Shown: positions 46,751 to 60,300 of the stretch, piece by piece
Numbering within the stretch: position 1 is the stretch's first letter
Layout: every line of letters starts with the position of its first letter
From: Phoebastria nigripes
Lineage: Eukaryota; Chordata; Aves; Procellariiformes; Diomedeidae
Reading direction: 5' to 3'
DNA: 64,000 bases
Assembly: GCA_035582835.1 (NCBI GenBank)
Contig: JAYKAV010003044.1
Coordinates: 4,754,018-4,818,017, forward strand
The notes under the pieces: model-generated
The model's database searches: none
The model's input: the letters and a program-made list of their open reading frames with translations, nothing else
What the model was told of the DNA's origin: nothing
Made by a program: the position numbers and the translations under genes

Positions 46751-49700
46751 TTTTCTTAGTCCTTGTGCAAGCACACGATAAAAAAGCCACCACAATTATA
46801 GATTAATCAATGTAAACATACGCTACTACTCTCAAATAAAGTTGCAGACACAAGTAATTGCCTCAGCCTCAGTAGGGACAAGAACANCCTTCCTGGTGTC
46901 AAGAGACATCACTAAAAAAGGGAAGTCAAATATTTAGTCATTTCAGATGCTGCTAATGTCATCCAGCATCAACTCCGCAGCAGCAGCAAGGATCTAACTC
47001 AGTATGTGCTGTAACAACTGACTGCTGAGTAGCTTTCCTCCCCCCCTCGCCCCCAGACACATAATATGAAATCCATATCTGCAGGGATTTCGGCACAGCC
47101 GACTTCACTGCTATTTCAACAGAATTGATAATTGCTCAAACTGCATTTTTCCCCTTGCCCCATTCATTCATACAGTTACCATGACTCCGGAATTGGTAAG
47201 AAGCTACGTTTCAATTAGTATTTTCTACTAGGTATTTTTCTACTAGGAAAATGCAAGTTGCTAGCAGACATTTATGTCTAAGCNAATTTTTTTTTTTTTA
47301 CTTTATAGTTAAAAATTCAGTCCTCATGCCATTAACAAATTGTGTTCAGACTGCACATTTCTCCAGAAAATGCAAGTTAAACTTCTGCAGTAAAAGGCTG
47401 TGCTAACACATTTCCAACGCAAATTCAACTTTTGAAGGCTGTAGAAAGGAATTCATGCTTGGAGGTCATGAGACCACTTTTCTTAGATTCATAAAACACA
47501 CTTTTTAAGCTCAGTTCAGCAGATACAAGCACACAAGGACATGGTCTTTTGGGAGAAGGGCGCTGAACCTGAGGTCTGAGTCCGTTCATTTCAGTAAACA
47601 ACTGTTTTTTTAACTGATTGCTTAAAAATCAGAGGTAAAGATAAGTCAGTTGGGGCTGCAAAAACCCCGATTCCAGCTAGCAGCTCCGGAGAGCTCAGGA
47701 CGAGCACGAAAAGGGGAATCCCTGGCTAAGGCTGCTGCTTTGCAGATCACTTGAAGGAGAAAAGCTCTGGCACTACTGCACTCTTAAAGCTACAGTGTCC
47801 AATTTCGCCTTCGTCCTCCTGTACCCTGCCACGCAACCCCCAGTTTCTTTGGTGGGGGGGCGACAGGGAGTGCGAGTGGGGAGACAAGCCGAGAAGTGTC
47901 AAGAAAGGGGGAAAGGAGGGGAGATGCAGGAAGTTTCCTTTCCTGAAGTACTGCATCAGCAGCAAGTCAGCGCGTCCTGATGCACTCCTGCAAAGGCTCT
48001 GCAGCTTAGCACAGGGCTCGGACTGCAGCACAACTGCACCAGCCTAAAGGCATTAAAAACCCACCACCTGCTTGGAAAATCAGCAGCAGAGACAATACAA
48101 AACCAGAGCTCCTGACAAGTGATTTTAGTGGTTTTAATTCTGATTTGGCNGGGGTTTGTTTGTTTGTTTTAAAAAAGCAGATTACAAAAAAAAAGACTTC
48201 ACTGATTCAGCCTCCCCCGTATTGGTCCCAAGGAGAATTAAAAAGGCAGAAAGGAAACGAACTGAATGAAGTTTAATTAGCAAGCACACACCATAAGTTG
48301 GACTTTTTAATCTTTTACCAATTATAAAAAACCACCCTGCAGGAGGAAGGACCACAGCCTCTTTAAAATGCCTCCCTCCCTAAAAGAGCATGCAAAGGAA
48401 AGAGCTTCCATTAAACCAGGTTAGGAAACCCTCCCTCCCTCAGAAGTTCTCTCTTCTTACCCCAAATCCACTCTGTAGAGCTCTGCTTTCTCAGAGATGA
48501 AGCGTTGTCTAGAGCAGGAAAAGTTGCAGACTGCTTCTCCTGTAAGGGAGGCAGGACCTGGCATAAGTAGTGTCAGACGGGTCCTTGCACTGAAGTGATG
48601 CCGGGAGAGCCCAGAGCGGTTCAGACAAGCAAGGAAAAAAAAAAAGGGGGGGAGGGGGACTTAAAAAGTCTTAAATCCCTGACACTGCAAGAACCCTGAT
48701 CCTATAGGATTGTGTCTAAAAAGCAAGCGCTCGCTCTCTGTACAGCNGTATTTCCTGACAAGGTGGAGGCTGAGCCATTTGATTGCCTGCTGGGTTTTCT
48801 CACCTGGTGATGTTGCTCTTGCAAGAGCAAAAATGAAAAGCAAATCAGACATCTGCAGAAGCCTCTCAAACATACTCTGCTCCCACCTGAGCTAGTCTAA
48901 ATTTGGGGTGCAGGCTGGAACTTATTCAGAAGTCAGCAGTGGCTTCTCAGGCAAACAGAAGCCAGAAAGATGCAGGGAGAGTGCTCTTTAACTCTGATCA
49001 GTAAGGACAGGGGGTAACAAAAAGAAGAGGGAAAAATCCCATTCTCCACAGTATTGCTAACACCAGTCTTAATCATATCACGAATTCAGACAGAAGCCGC
49101 AAGTATAAATATTAAATCTGAAAGAAACCAAAAAGCTCACACCTTCCACAAGCATTTAGCAGGTCCAATTTTTTTCCTGTTACACAGAACAGTGTAAAGC
49201 CTGATCCAAAGACCTATCACTAACTTCAGCAAAGCTATGTTGTTTTAAACCAGCTCAGGCCTAGAAAAGCTTTTTGCCCTGTGTACATTTAATTCCTGCC
49301 TCTTACTGGTTTGACAGAATGCACAATTTATCCCTCAGCTGTTCCATTGATTAAGCCATTGGAAGGCTACAGCTAATGAAGCTGTGTAGACCCCTGTATT
49401 TCACAGTGGGTTCAGCCCCTGTTTTCACGGCAGAGAGATTCAATGAGCACAGAGACAACATGCACCAGTCCATTTTCCTTCCGTTTCATGGAAGTGAGAG
49501 CCAGCGCTATGGAACAAAAGAACTAGTGTCCAGAGAAGAGACTTCACTTTACATCCTAGAGTTACCAATTACTAATGACTTCTGGTTCTGTTATTCTAGT
49601 CTCCAGTGCTAAGTGAGACTGAGGAAGGGGAAACCAGTTTAAGCTCAAGGTTATTGAAGGATATTGCCAGGGGGACAACTGAACCAGGCAGCGTTTAAAA

Positions 49701-51527
49701 TATGCGGGCAAGAGCTCTACAGCAAGCTGGCTCTGGAACCAACAGTTGCAGAGTGATAGTTTTGAAACATGTTAATTTTTCATCCACATACTTCAATGCA
49801 CCATAGCAAAATGCCAAGTGTACATCAGGGTCAATCTAAATCTATTATTGCCTTTCGGTACCACCCTTGATAGCTTTTAGATCAAGTTTTCCGATATGCT
49901 GATTATCTGCATCCAAAAGAGTCCTGGCACTGACTGGAAAGCCTTTTTCTTCCTTTTCACCTTCATTGCTTTTCCATTTAGAGATTAGTTTTTTGACTGG
50001 ACCACTTACACCTGCCTGTCAGTTGCATAACTCCAAAGCACAGGATACATGTTCTTTGCCAGGTGAGATGTAGTATGTGCAGATTAAGATCTGCATCCAG
50101 CATGCCAGTCATTACCACCCACTCAGCAGAGGTCTAGCCTAGGATTCAGGGGACTGGGTCAGTTTTTCCTTCTTTATACCTGTCGCATAAGATAGCATAC
50201 TCAATTCTTCTGGTTTTACAACACCACAGAAGAGCACAGAGAGACAAAGCTGGGTATTCAGCTTTGTATTTATAGTTACTTGTGCCTTGCTACCAGCATT
50301 GTACTGCTGCTGCTACTGCATGGCAGAGTTAGCATTAACAGGCAGGATATTCCCAGTGTAAGAAAGCCCACTACCTCTGCAGGCCTTCAGTGACACCTGA
50401 AAGTAGACTAAAACCAGCAGCAGTAAGAGACTCCCCTGAATGTCAAAATGTTTTACTGAAATTTTATACATCTTTGCCAAGGCTTTCCAAACATTGATTT
50501 ACTGAAGTGTTTCACAATACTTCAAGGCCACTCACTCTACAAACTAGAAACACATAGTTCATCTGTAGTAGATAAGATGAGAAAAAGCACCACTTCAATG
50601 AAACAAGGCTCCAACGCACAGCCTGTATGCAATATGCCAAGGAATGCACTGAACAACACGTACCATCCCAAACTCTGCACCAATTTGCTGCTGCAACACA
50701 GTCCATTAATAGTAACATGGTTATGCATTTTGGTGCATTTCACTTTGTTATAGGAGAACAAATATGTTATGATGAAGGATTTTGTTTTTAAACTTTATCA
50801 ATCAGTCTAATCTTAATGTGGCATTGAGATAAGGGCAGAGGGATATCTTTTCAACTTTGCTTTCCCATTCAGCTGACAGATGCTCAGAGAAAACCTTTGA
50901 CTTTACTCAGCTGTATTCATGCAGTTCAGCTGTTCTGGAGTGCAGCAGTCCTGGGCTGATCAGCTTTCTGACATGAAGTGCAACACAGCTCTGCCGCAGT
51001 ATTATGCCATCAGATACTGCCTAGGTCACTATTTATATTAGAACATAAAGGTGGTTGCTAGATAGTGGCTTCGCTTTTATTACAGTTTCCAAAACTTCTT
51101 GGATAGAAGAAATAACCCTACTGCAATGGTTAAATCTGTATCACTCAATAAGAATTCAATATAAAGGTGGACACTGGCATTCAGTGTTGCACTGTCCACT
51201 CAGAATGATAAAAACCGAAGATGTGAAAGTCAAACCAAGAGCTAAGATATTCCTAGACTAGGAAGCCTCCATGTATTTGAAGGTTTCTTCTCACAAGTGT
51301 GCTATTTATATACTATTAATAATTTTTTTGGTTTTTTTTTTTGTTGTTGTTGTTCTGTTTTAATCTAGGACAATATGTCCAATACTAATTAGTCAGAAAA
51401 CTGATTACCAGCACAACAATATCCATTAGTAATTTCAGAAGTTCAGTGTGTCAGTCTTCATCAGTCAATATTTACCTAAGACACAGTAACTATTAGACTC
51501 CAGTCAAGTACATTTTGGGGCACTTCA

Positions 51528-51550
51528 GGTAGCTCAGTGATTACAGTACT
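51528..51550 (+). repeat. tRNA-like SINE head fragment
   Basis: GGTAGCTCAGTGATTACAGT is a tRNA D-arm/A-box-like string. No matching B box or cloverleaf follows closely, so this is a SINE relic rather than a tRNA gene. Confidence 0.35.
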
Positions 51551-51639
51551 CCCTACATGCCTGACTTCTGTCCACCTTTTACATCACAAGGCAAGAAAAG
51601 TCATTTCTTACTTACCCAGCCCCAAAGAGTTTGGAGAAA

Positions 51640-51800
51640 GCCAGCATTGTTCAGTGGACAAAGTACTGCCACAGCATAGCTAAGCCTTCAAAGGCTCGCG
51701 GTTTCAATTCCTGAGCACTCCAGAAGCTGTAAGAGCCAGCCNGACAGCAACACAAGTTACCTGCCTTGTGCTTCTTTCTCAAGTAAATTAACTGATTATG
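51640..51800 (+). repeat. MIR-like tRNA-derived SINE relic
   Basis: An A-box-like ATTGTTCAGTGGACAAAGTA (51645-51664) is followed about 50 bp on by a B-box-like GGTTTCAATTCC (51700-51711). Then comes CACAAGTTACCTGCC, resembling the MIR core 'GCAAGTTACTTAACC'. No tRNA cloverleaf forms cleanly. Confidence 0.45.
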
Positions 51801-54800
51801 ATACAGACTCAAAACTGCTGAAGCTCTGAATCAGTTTGGATCACACCGAGAACAGTTCACGTTAGAGAACAAACAAGGAAAGATGATTACTCTTAACACC
51901 AAGGGCAGAGAGGAGGCAATCACTTCATCTGTGAACTACCTTTGCTTATCTTGAGCAGATTTTAGTCCATCTCCACATATAATGTCTACAACAATGGGAA
52001 TCAGTAGTTGCTTTATGATTTTTTTTTTCCTCAGATAGGATAAGCACAACTAACTCTTTTAGTTAATGCACTTGGAGGTCCTCAGGAGCCACAAGTAACA
52101 TCTTTGGCTACCGAAAGCTAAGCAAAGCTGCCTAGCTTCCTTTGTCCTCATGCACAAGAGGAAGATAGTATTTCCCTACTTTACAATGAAGAAACAGCAT
52201 GTTTAGCCTATAACTTCCATTTCCATCCTCATTTAGCCCAAGACTGAACAGGGGACTGAAGGCAGCTTGTCCCAGTGCAGGAATTCCTGGGGAAGATGCC
52301 AGCACTTTATCTGTAATCTGCTGATCAAGCTGATGAGAGCATCCCTTTGTTAGAACAAAAGGCAGAAAGTAGGCACAGCTTACTTGATTAATCAGTTCTG
52401 TTTTGATTCAGGTAGAGTACTTTGTGAAGATTAGCTCTCCTCCTTCCCACCCCCCAACTCCCTTCCCCTTGTCACTGCTTTTATGGAGTATTGGTGTTGC
52501 AGCTGCATCCTGGTTGCTGCGGGATGGCAGACTGCATCATTACTGCAGCAATGCTGCTGAAGTACTCATCTAGTCTTGGTGACAGAACTTTACAGTGGGG
52601 CATTAAGTCATGTTTTAGTCCCATGACTGGTCAGGGAGAGCAGCAGAGAGGTAATTGAATTAGCTAGTAATGCCATTCACTGAAGCTTCACAGCAACTCA
52701 GCTGTGTTAAGACACTTTCCTGCCCCACACTCAAGTTGCACACCTGTGAGGCATTCACTGGACATGATTTCTACAGCTTAAAAGCTACAGTTTAAAAAGG
52801 AAAGTCAACAAACAATAGAAACAGAAGCTCTTAAGAGGCAGTATTACTCTAATACTCTCTCACCTTGGAGTGTCTCAGCTTTACTTTAATGCTAAGCTCT
52901 TTAAGAGCCAAGCTGTCCAGACAGAACACCAGAACAGCCGGGTCTTGGGAACATCACCTGCCATCGCTACAACAGGGCTCCTGTGTAGATCAGCTTTCCA
53001 GCCTCTAAACACAGTTCATCTGGATGCACAGAGATGGCATTGTTTAATACCAAACAGGTGTAAGTATTTAAATCTAAACTTCTTAAACTGGATTGGAGAT
53101 TTCCCTCTGTCAGGCCCATTCAAGGCATTAAGTGAGCATGCTTAACCACAAACCAACTTCAAGCACAACTGCAGCTCCAGAACTCATTAAGTAGCTAAGT
53201 CATTGACTTGCCCCAACAGCCATAACAAAGCCCCTCTTTCTTACTCTCTCCCACACCAGTTTAAGAACTGCTGTGATGATTTTTACTGTCTGGTTTTCCA
53301 GAAGCTGCAAGACAGTAATTTTATGTTCTAAGAACCCCAGCTGCTGTACAGCTGTTCTTTATTGCTTCACAGCAGAAGTTAACAGCCTTACTCAAAATCA
53401 CGTGAACTTGATAGTCTAGAACTTCAGAGCTTTCCTGGAAGCTTGTCCCCCCAGCACAATGACTGACCAAGCTCCACCAGGCTCTGCAGCAGCATGACCA
53501 AGCAGGGCTCCCAGCTCATGAAACAACACACAAGAACTCAGGAATGATAAAGCATCCACAGAAATTACTCAGTCATTTATAGCCACATCTATAGATCATT
53601 GGCAGTAGATGCCTTTGCAGAGGCTAATAAATTTGGCAGATGTCAGGCAAGTTTCCTCTAAGATTACTTCATCAAAAGCTTGCTATACTGAAGCACACCT
53701 TACCTCTTCAAAGCAGTACAAACCCCATCCTGGCTCAGTTTCACCTCTCCACACCTTGAGACTAGTCTGTGAATGCAACACCAAAGGGCAACAAACTCCC
53801 GCTACACCAAGCTCACCTTTTATATTGTTTTTCCNACTCCTAACTACTAAAGAACCCCTTGCTATGGAACAGCTTTCAATTGCTATGCCAAAACACAGCC
53901 TTTACCCAGGGTTTATAAGCTAGAGTCTCTCAACTGATAAGCTCCTCTGAAACACCATCTTTAAACACCAATCAGAACAGCTCTTTTTCCTACAGAGCTT
54001 TTATTTGCTTGTAGAACATCTGACTTCTCAATGCCCCTTCCCTTGCTAACTACCTTTTATTCCTTTATTGGCATCACATGTCTCATCTGTCACACTGGAC
54101 CTATTTCCCTTAAAGGAGCATGCAACTGAGTAAGTCTGAAAAGGCACTGACAAAAGCACGCTTCTGACAAAAGCACATTCTGATCCAAACCATCATCCTG
54201 ATAAAATCTTACTTGCCCCAAATTATGAGATGTTAGAGCTCCTTAATGAAACAGCTGAGATATTTTTAACATGGTCAAAAAACCTATTTTATCTTCTGAC
54301 CTTCAGCTCAGAAATAGCTGCACCATTTTTTTCAGAGACTTCCAAAAAATGACTGCATAGAGCTACAATTTCAGCCTCAATATTTGAAGTTTGGCATCAT
54401 ATAACTAACTGAAAACATGGTCTCTCAACAGAAGATGTTAAACAACTGCCACTACTCCCAACTTCCAGCTCTATCTATAATAATAACAGGCTCAAGTGAC
54501 CAGGGCCTCAGCTGTTCATCTCATTCAATGTGCCAGAAATATGCAGCAGGGAGATTTGCACTTTAATGATTTCTGCTAAAGTAGATAGCAAACCCCCTTT
54601 TTCTTCCAGANCAGAAAACAGACTGTAAAAGGGGACTCCCATTTACCTCTTCTCACAGTCTGCTATACCCAAACAGACCCAGATTAGCTTCTGAGAGCTA
54701 AGCAAGCTTTGTCATCGGGTCATTAATGGGTTAAATACATAGCTATGGGATATAGCACTGATTCCCCTAAGCTTCTTGCTAAATGTACTGTGTAGTAATA

Positions 54801-55327
54801 TCACACAGAGTGGTAAGGGGAGATCTCTGGAGCTGGATTATTTGTCCAGCTGGCTCTTTCAGAGTTATTTACCCCCTCACCAAGTTTAATTTGTTACATT
54901 TCATCATTTGAGTTATGCTTGTGATCTACCTTCTGTTGGGTTTCAGAAATAGGGCCACTGTTAGAGGCATTCAGACTTCACCCAATCCAAAGCTGCATTA
55001 GTAACATGGTCAGAATCATAAAGCAATGTGTAACGTGAAGCACGGTAGACTGCAGTCTCCCTCATCCCTAATTTGGACCTGTGTCTTGCAGACAAACCTA
55101 GGTGCTGACACTCCGTGTCACTCTGANACCTTTGCAATACCATAAAGGGTCTTTTTGAGACCAGGCACATATGCTGATGGAATAACCTCCAGAACAGATT
55201 GGTGAAGAAGGTTACNGGATCAAGAAATTATATTGTAAATATAATTCAAAGTTATATCACAAAAATAATGCAAGGCTTGTCTTATATATAATGTCATTGC
55301 TAGATTACCGGCCTGAGCAACAAGGTA

Positions 55328-55460
55328 TCCCAATTCTGTTCTCAGTTCTGCCAATGTGACTCAGTTTCCCCATCTGTAAAGGAGTTATGGTAAAGTGTAT
55401 CTACTTGTGTAAAATAATTTGAGACCTTTGAGTGAAAAAGACAACAGGAATGGTGTATAG
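55328..55460 (+). repeat. MIR-type SINE, internally deleted
   Basis: AATTCTGTTCTCAGTTCTGCC, then TGTGACTCAGTTTCCCCATC and TGTAAA, then AATTTGAGACCTTTGAGTGA. This is the order of amniote MIR-family elements, with the middle of the core missing. It is the clearest SINE relic in the window. Confidence 0.7.
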
Positions 55461-55646
55461 TCTTGCCATATAATGTAATGCCATTTATTATGGGATACAG
55501 TTATAGCTATTTGACTGTGTAAGTCTGCTTTACAACTCCTTGCTATTGCCATACAAGTCATGGTTTGCAAAAACACAGCATTTTCTGAAGTCTAGGATGG
55601 TATCTGTGAAGTCTGGCTGGCCAGGGCTCTTAACAAAGGTGTCTTT

Positions 55647-55692
55647 AATATTCATATTAATTTTATGTGAATATTCATATTAATTTTATGTG
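55647..55692. repeat. Tandem duplication, 2 x 23 bp
   Basis: Two identical adjacent copies of the 23-mer starting AATATTCATATTAATTTTAT (55647-55669 and 55670-55692). Confidence 0.95.
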
Positions 55693-56230
55693 TTGCCTTA
55701 TGGGGAGCTGGTGGAATCCACAATTAGTGCCGTGATGTAGCAGTGAGCCCAATGCTAGCAGAGACCCTGAGTCTGACTGCAGCCTGCTTAGATCTTAGAG
55801 CCAGCAACTGTAAAGATTTCCATATATTAATGTACTTCATGGAGCCAGCTATGGAAATGATACCTATGACATTGTTCACCCCAGTGGATTTGAGGACAAC
55901 AGCTGAGCTCCAGTGAAAGTTTTACGTTGTACCAGGACATTTTATAAGAGTGCTCTGCTGTGTGCATTCTTGGGCGAAGGGGGCATTTGTAGAGTTTTGC
56001 TTTTCTTTTGTCTGCCTCTCATCACTCCATCTGCCTTCCCAAAACTTTATGTGTCTAAAAGCACTGTCAGGCTGAACTGAAATGCACTCCAGGAGGTTCA
56101 CAAGGTACTTCCTTTGTTTAGAAAACATAGGACTGGAGTCATGGATGCACGTGTAGTTAGAAGGTAGTATGCTACAGTCACAATAATTTCAGGACACAAA
56201 GCAATGCAAGGTCTATAGGCAAATATACCT

Positions 56231-56265
<35 letters not shown>
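56231..56265. repeat. (CA)n(TA)n microsatellite
   Basis: A run of AC dinucleotides passing into AT dinucleotides, about 300 bp upstream of the H6PD CpG island. Confidence 0.9.
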
Positions 56266-56559
56266 AAAATTAGACCAGCCAATGCAACTGGGGAAAATAG
56301 AGACTTTTGGTTACTGAAACTCCTGGCCTCAGGAAAGGTTTTGGTCTAATGGTGCATTATGAACCCCTCCAGCCCAAATGCACTACAAGAGAAAACACCG
56401 TGCGCCCATCCAGGCGGAAATGCCAGGTGCAACCCCCAGGTGTGGAAAGGGTGCAAGCCTCAGTGCCCAGGGCTCAGTGACAGCGACGGTGCTCAGCTGG
56501 GGCTGGGCAAGGGTCTCCCACACGGGGGAGGGCCTGCGCCCCCAGAGCCCCCTTAGCCC

Positions 56560-57330
56560 TGCGATTTTCGCCCCTCCCGACCGCCGCTGCCCGGCGAGAG
56601 CCGACGCCAACCGCAGACTCTCTGGGCGGTGGGAGGAGCGCCCCGGCGGGCGGGGCGCCGTGTCGGGCCCGCCCGCAGCCGCCGCCGCCGCTACCGCCCC
56701 ACTGGCGGGCCCGGGGTGGGAGGGAGGTGAGTGGGGGGCGGTGGCGGGGACGGGTCGGGGGACGGAAGATGGAGGCGGCTCTTTGCGCGGCTTCCCCCGC
56801 CGCGGCTGCGTGTGGCAGCCCGGAAAAGGCGCCCTTCTCCCGTGCGGTGCATTGCCGTGCACTGCATTGCCGTGCAGCACCGTGCGGCGGCCTCCCCGCT
56901 GCGTGGACGGGGTGGGCGGCCGGGGCGCCGGGCCGTGGACGGCGGGACGGAGGGAGGCTGCCCGGTCCGCCCGCTACCCCGCCGCCCCGTCCCCCGGCAG
57001 GGCAGCGCGGAGCCGCCCGGGGCGGGCGGGCGGCGGTCTCCGCGGTGCACGGAGAAGCGAAGGGCAGAGGTTTGTGGGGAGCAGGGTGCATGGCCGCCCC
57101 GGCCCCGGCCCGCTTCCTCTCGTGCAGCGCACGTTGTCCCGCCGTCCCGCTCTGAGGGGAACCGCTTTCCCAACACCCCCCGCTGTGCTTCTTCGCACGG
57201 CCTCTCGCCGCTGTCAGGCGTGCTGGTGCCGCTTACCTCTGTCCGCGGTGAGGGACGTTCACCGAGCCCTTTCTGCATCCCCAGTGCTCGGGAAACCAGG
57301 AGGAGATCGCCAGCGGACAAGTCTGGGGAA
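56560..57330 (+). promoter_or_regulatory. CpG-island promoter of H6PD
   Basis: A strongly GC- and CpG-rich block of about 770 bp, 3.4 kb upstream of the H6PD start codon. It has GC boxes (CGGGCGGGGCG near 56647-56657) and a consensus donor GGAG|GTGAGT at 56726/56727 that could end a non-coding first exon. Overlapping long open frames on both strands are GC artefacts. Confidence 0.75.
56600..56726 (+). ncRNA. H6PD: Candidate non-coding first exon of H6PD
   Basis: The exon end is inferred from GGGAG|GTGAGT (GT at 56727). The start is not visible; the left limit is only indicative. H6PD in mammals also has an untranslated first exon in a CpG island. Other donors in the island, such as CGCG|GTGAGG near 57248, are possible alternatives. 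Confidence 0.4.
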
Positions 57331-60300
57331 GGTGGATGATGAGATTTGGGTCTCTTCTGGCGCAGGCTGGCTGTAACAGCAAGGTACACACACTTCAGAG
57401 ATTTCATCGCTTGGTTTTGATGTCTGTGTGGCTGAGGTGGTGCCTACGCACTGTAGTCGTTTTTCTCACTGTAACCCTGTCCTCCTACTTTTCCAAGGCT
57501 TTGGAAACTGAGCTACTGTCACCGTGCTGGGGCCAGAGCTTGCCTTCTTTTAGGAGTGAGACTGCGTATCAGCGCTGCATTGGATGGTTAACAAGAAGGG
57601 CCAAACACTAATTCATGCATCTCTCAGCTTGCTTTTAATGTGAGTCTCCACATTAAGCCTCTGACCTTTCCAGGAGCTGATGGTGGGGTCATTCCTGCTC
57701 TAATGTTTGCATATGCAGAAGACCAATATGTTTTTCCTGATTCTCAAAGAATCTGGGTAACTCTTTCCTTCATGTGTTACATGTGCATAGCTCATAGTTA
57801 CATGTACATGTAGGAGCCCCAGGCCGCGCTGCATTTGGCCATGCATCTGTTGATTATTTTTCAGTGGGGATGCAACAGTAACAAAAAAGATCTTTTTCAT
57901 TTTTTCCATACAGCAGGGGAACTTACAAGACCTGAAATGAGCTCCTGTCAAACTGGAACTCCAGTGACTGTGCAAGGGAATGCACAGTCTTACACTTACT
58001 GCTGGGTTAAGCTCTTACAGGGTTTTATATGGATCAGGCCCAGGAGGCTTTTCCTGAAGCCTGACTGAGTACCTTCGTTCTGTCTGGCTGGGGGATTTTT
58101 AGAGTTTTATTTTTTAAATAAAAAATTTTTAATTGTGATGATTATCTGATATGAAAGCAGTGAACAAACATCCCTGGGTTTACTGTGCTTATTCTGGGCA
58201 GTGTAGCACAGTATTTTGCAATTGGGAGTGTTGTGAAACTGGTTTTCAGTTGGCTTGGAAATACATGTGACTGTGTGGCTGAATCTGCCCAGAAACTACT
58301 TGGCTAATTCACTCATTTCCTCGGGTATGTGGGAAAGAATGACCCACCCAAACCCTTCCCATTCCATAGCAGGTACCTGCTCTTCAGCTGCAGTCTCTGT
58401 ATAGCATCGCAGTAACTGCAGCCTGCCAAGGTGCAACGGGCAGTATGTCAAACTTCTCTAGGTTCCCGGAATAAAGGTTGCTCAAGCAAATGTAAATATT
58501 ACTTTATTGCGTTGAGAAACTTTGTCATCTGCATTATAACCCCATAGTGGGGGAAGGAAAACCAAGAAGACACTCTGGGAGCAAGAGTTGCCACATATGC
58601 TTGCATTTTGCCTGCTCACAAACAGCAGCCAAAAGGTTTAGCACAGCCAAAGTGTATGGGCTGAGAGCTGGGATGTGCTGGGACATTGCTGGCACAGGCA
58701 CATTCATTTTTTCTCTGCTGTAATTGGGTCTTTCCTCCCATTTACCAGAAAGGGAACAACCTGCCTTATCTTACTTGCTTACCTGACCATTGATCAGAGA
58801 GTCTGCCATACGCTCAGTCACAGGAGAAGAGAGATCTGCACTCTGGAGGGGCTGTGAAGAAGACAAGTTTCCAGCTACTTTTGCCACTGCAGTCTCTGTA
58901 AAGCTCCTGTATTACTCAGGTGAGTCTGCTGGGGAGAGAAACATGAGATTTATAAAGACCAGTTCAAGCTGCAGATAGGGAGAGATATTCAGAAGTTCCT
59001 TGTTTTTGATGTAGTTATCCTCATCCTTTAGCTGTCTTAGATCCTGTGTTGATTTAGTGATGGAATAGGGACTTTTCTGGGAGCTTTCCAGGGGGAGAAC
59101 CAGTGAAGAGCTAGGACAACATCTGTGTTTCATCCCTCTGCCATTCAAGGGGAGCAAGGACCAGGCCTTTTGCTCCAGGCTAGGAAAAACAATCCTGAGT
59201 AAGTCTGGGCAGGTAAAAGCTAACAGCTTTTGGTCCTAGGGCATATGTACAGCTGTAACTGGAGCAATGGAGCCAGTGATATGTTTTCTAGCTGACTGTG
59301 AATGTATGAATCTGATGAGATGCTTTTCTGTCTTGTCTCTGCCCACAGAAGGTTAAGATGATCATGTTCATTCTCCTACCCAAGATCCATTTCTCAGTTG
59401 TATGGTCACGGAACTGCCATTTTAAAATGGTGTAATCATGCCAGTGCAAAGCCTAGTAAGACTGCAACTGCACCAGTATAAAAAAAGCCATGTACTTTTT
59501 CCTCTTCTGTCAAAAAATGGCTGGTTTTCCTACACAGGTAAAATTAAAAGGTATAAATTTATTGACCAGAACCAGTTTTTAAAGAAGTTAATTGTCTTGT
59601 GTGCTGTGAAGGCTGTGCTCCAACTAAACACAACTTCAGAAAGTGAAATTAAGAGAATGAGATAGCCAGTGTAAGAGCTTCTGAAAAAATACTTGCTGTA
59701 ATGAGAACAGCACAATGGTTTATTCGCTTGTTCCGGATTATCTCTCTTGAGATGTAAAGTCATTGCTGTGTTTCTAGGTGTAAGAACTAAATGTGTCATT
59801 TCTCTTAAAAACAGCTTTATTTTGGCTTAGAGAAACAAGAATAAATAAGAACGAGCAAAGGGGCTTTTTGGTCAGGGAAACCAGCTGTAACTGGCTGCAG
59901 TGGCTTGAATGGGTACTGAGTGGAGAAGGCCAGAACNGGTGCTGACATGCACTCTTCAGTGACGGAAAGTTGCAGTAGGCAGAACACAAACCCCACATTG
60001 TCTCCTGGCCGCATACACAACCATCATGAGGCAGCATCTAGACTGGTTCATGTCTAGACTCAGTTTTAAGGACTAAACTTCTTCTTCCCCTGTGTTGTTT
60101 TATCAGACCGTTTGTCTCCCAGTAGCTCATTAGAACCTAATTCAGCTCCGTTCATGAGAGTGGTGGTGCACATGAGTCATTAAAGTGCAGTGTATTAAAG
60201 AAGAGCCTGTGTACTGGAACTGCCAGTGGTCGTGCTTGTCTCTGAGCTGCTATGACAATATTGACATGAAGCAATGCCAAGACAGCATAATGCCATTTGA

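Larger units (their letters stand above)
33266..56560. other. Intergenic between the miR-34a promoter and H6PD
   Basis: No exon of a known protein recognised in about 23 kb. Contents worth naming: a CR1-like tail (36880-36945), a candidate CTCF motif (40538-40550), an unusually long unexplained open frame (42229-42903), an L2-like tail (43826-43930), MIR-like relics (46640-46750, 51640-51800, 55328-55460), a tRNA-like SINE head (51528-51550), a 23-bp tandem duplication (55647-55692) and a CA/TA microsatellite (56231-56265). Regulatory elements of the flanking genes are likely but not identifiable by eye. Confidence 0.6.

Noticed and set aside
51528..51720. tRNA gene
   Set aside because: A-box- and B-box-like strings exist, but no acceptor stem or cloverleaf closes, and MIR-like sequence follows. 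A SINE relic is the better reading.
56378..57376. 332-codon plus-strand frame and several long minus-strand frames in the H6PD CpG island
   Set aside because: High GC removes stop codons in all frames. The products are Arg/Gly/Pro/Ala-rich, mutually overlapping and without family resemblance.
57336..57611. Alternative H6PD N-terminus
   Set aside because: A 91-codon frame beginning MMRFGSLL does not join in frame to a conserved residue and has no similarity to H6PD.
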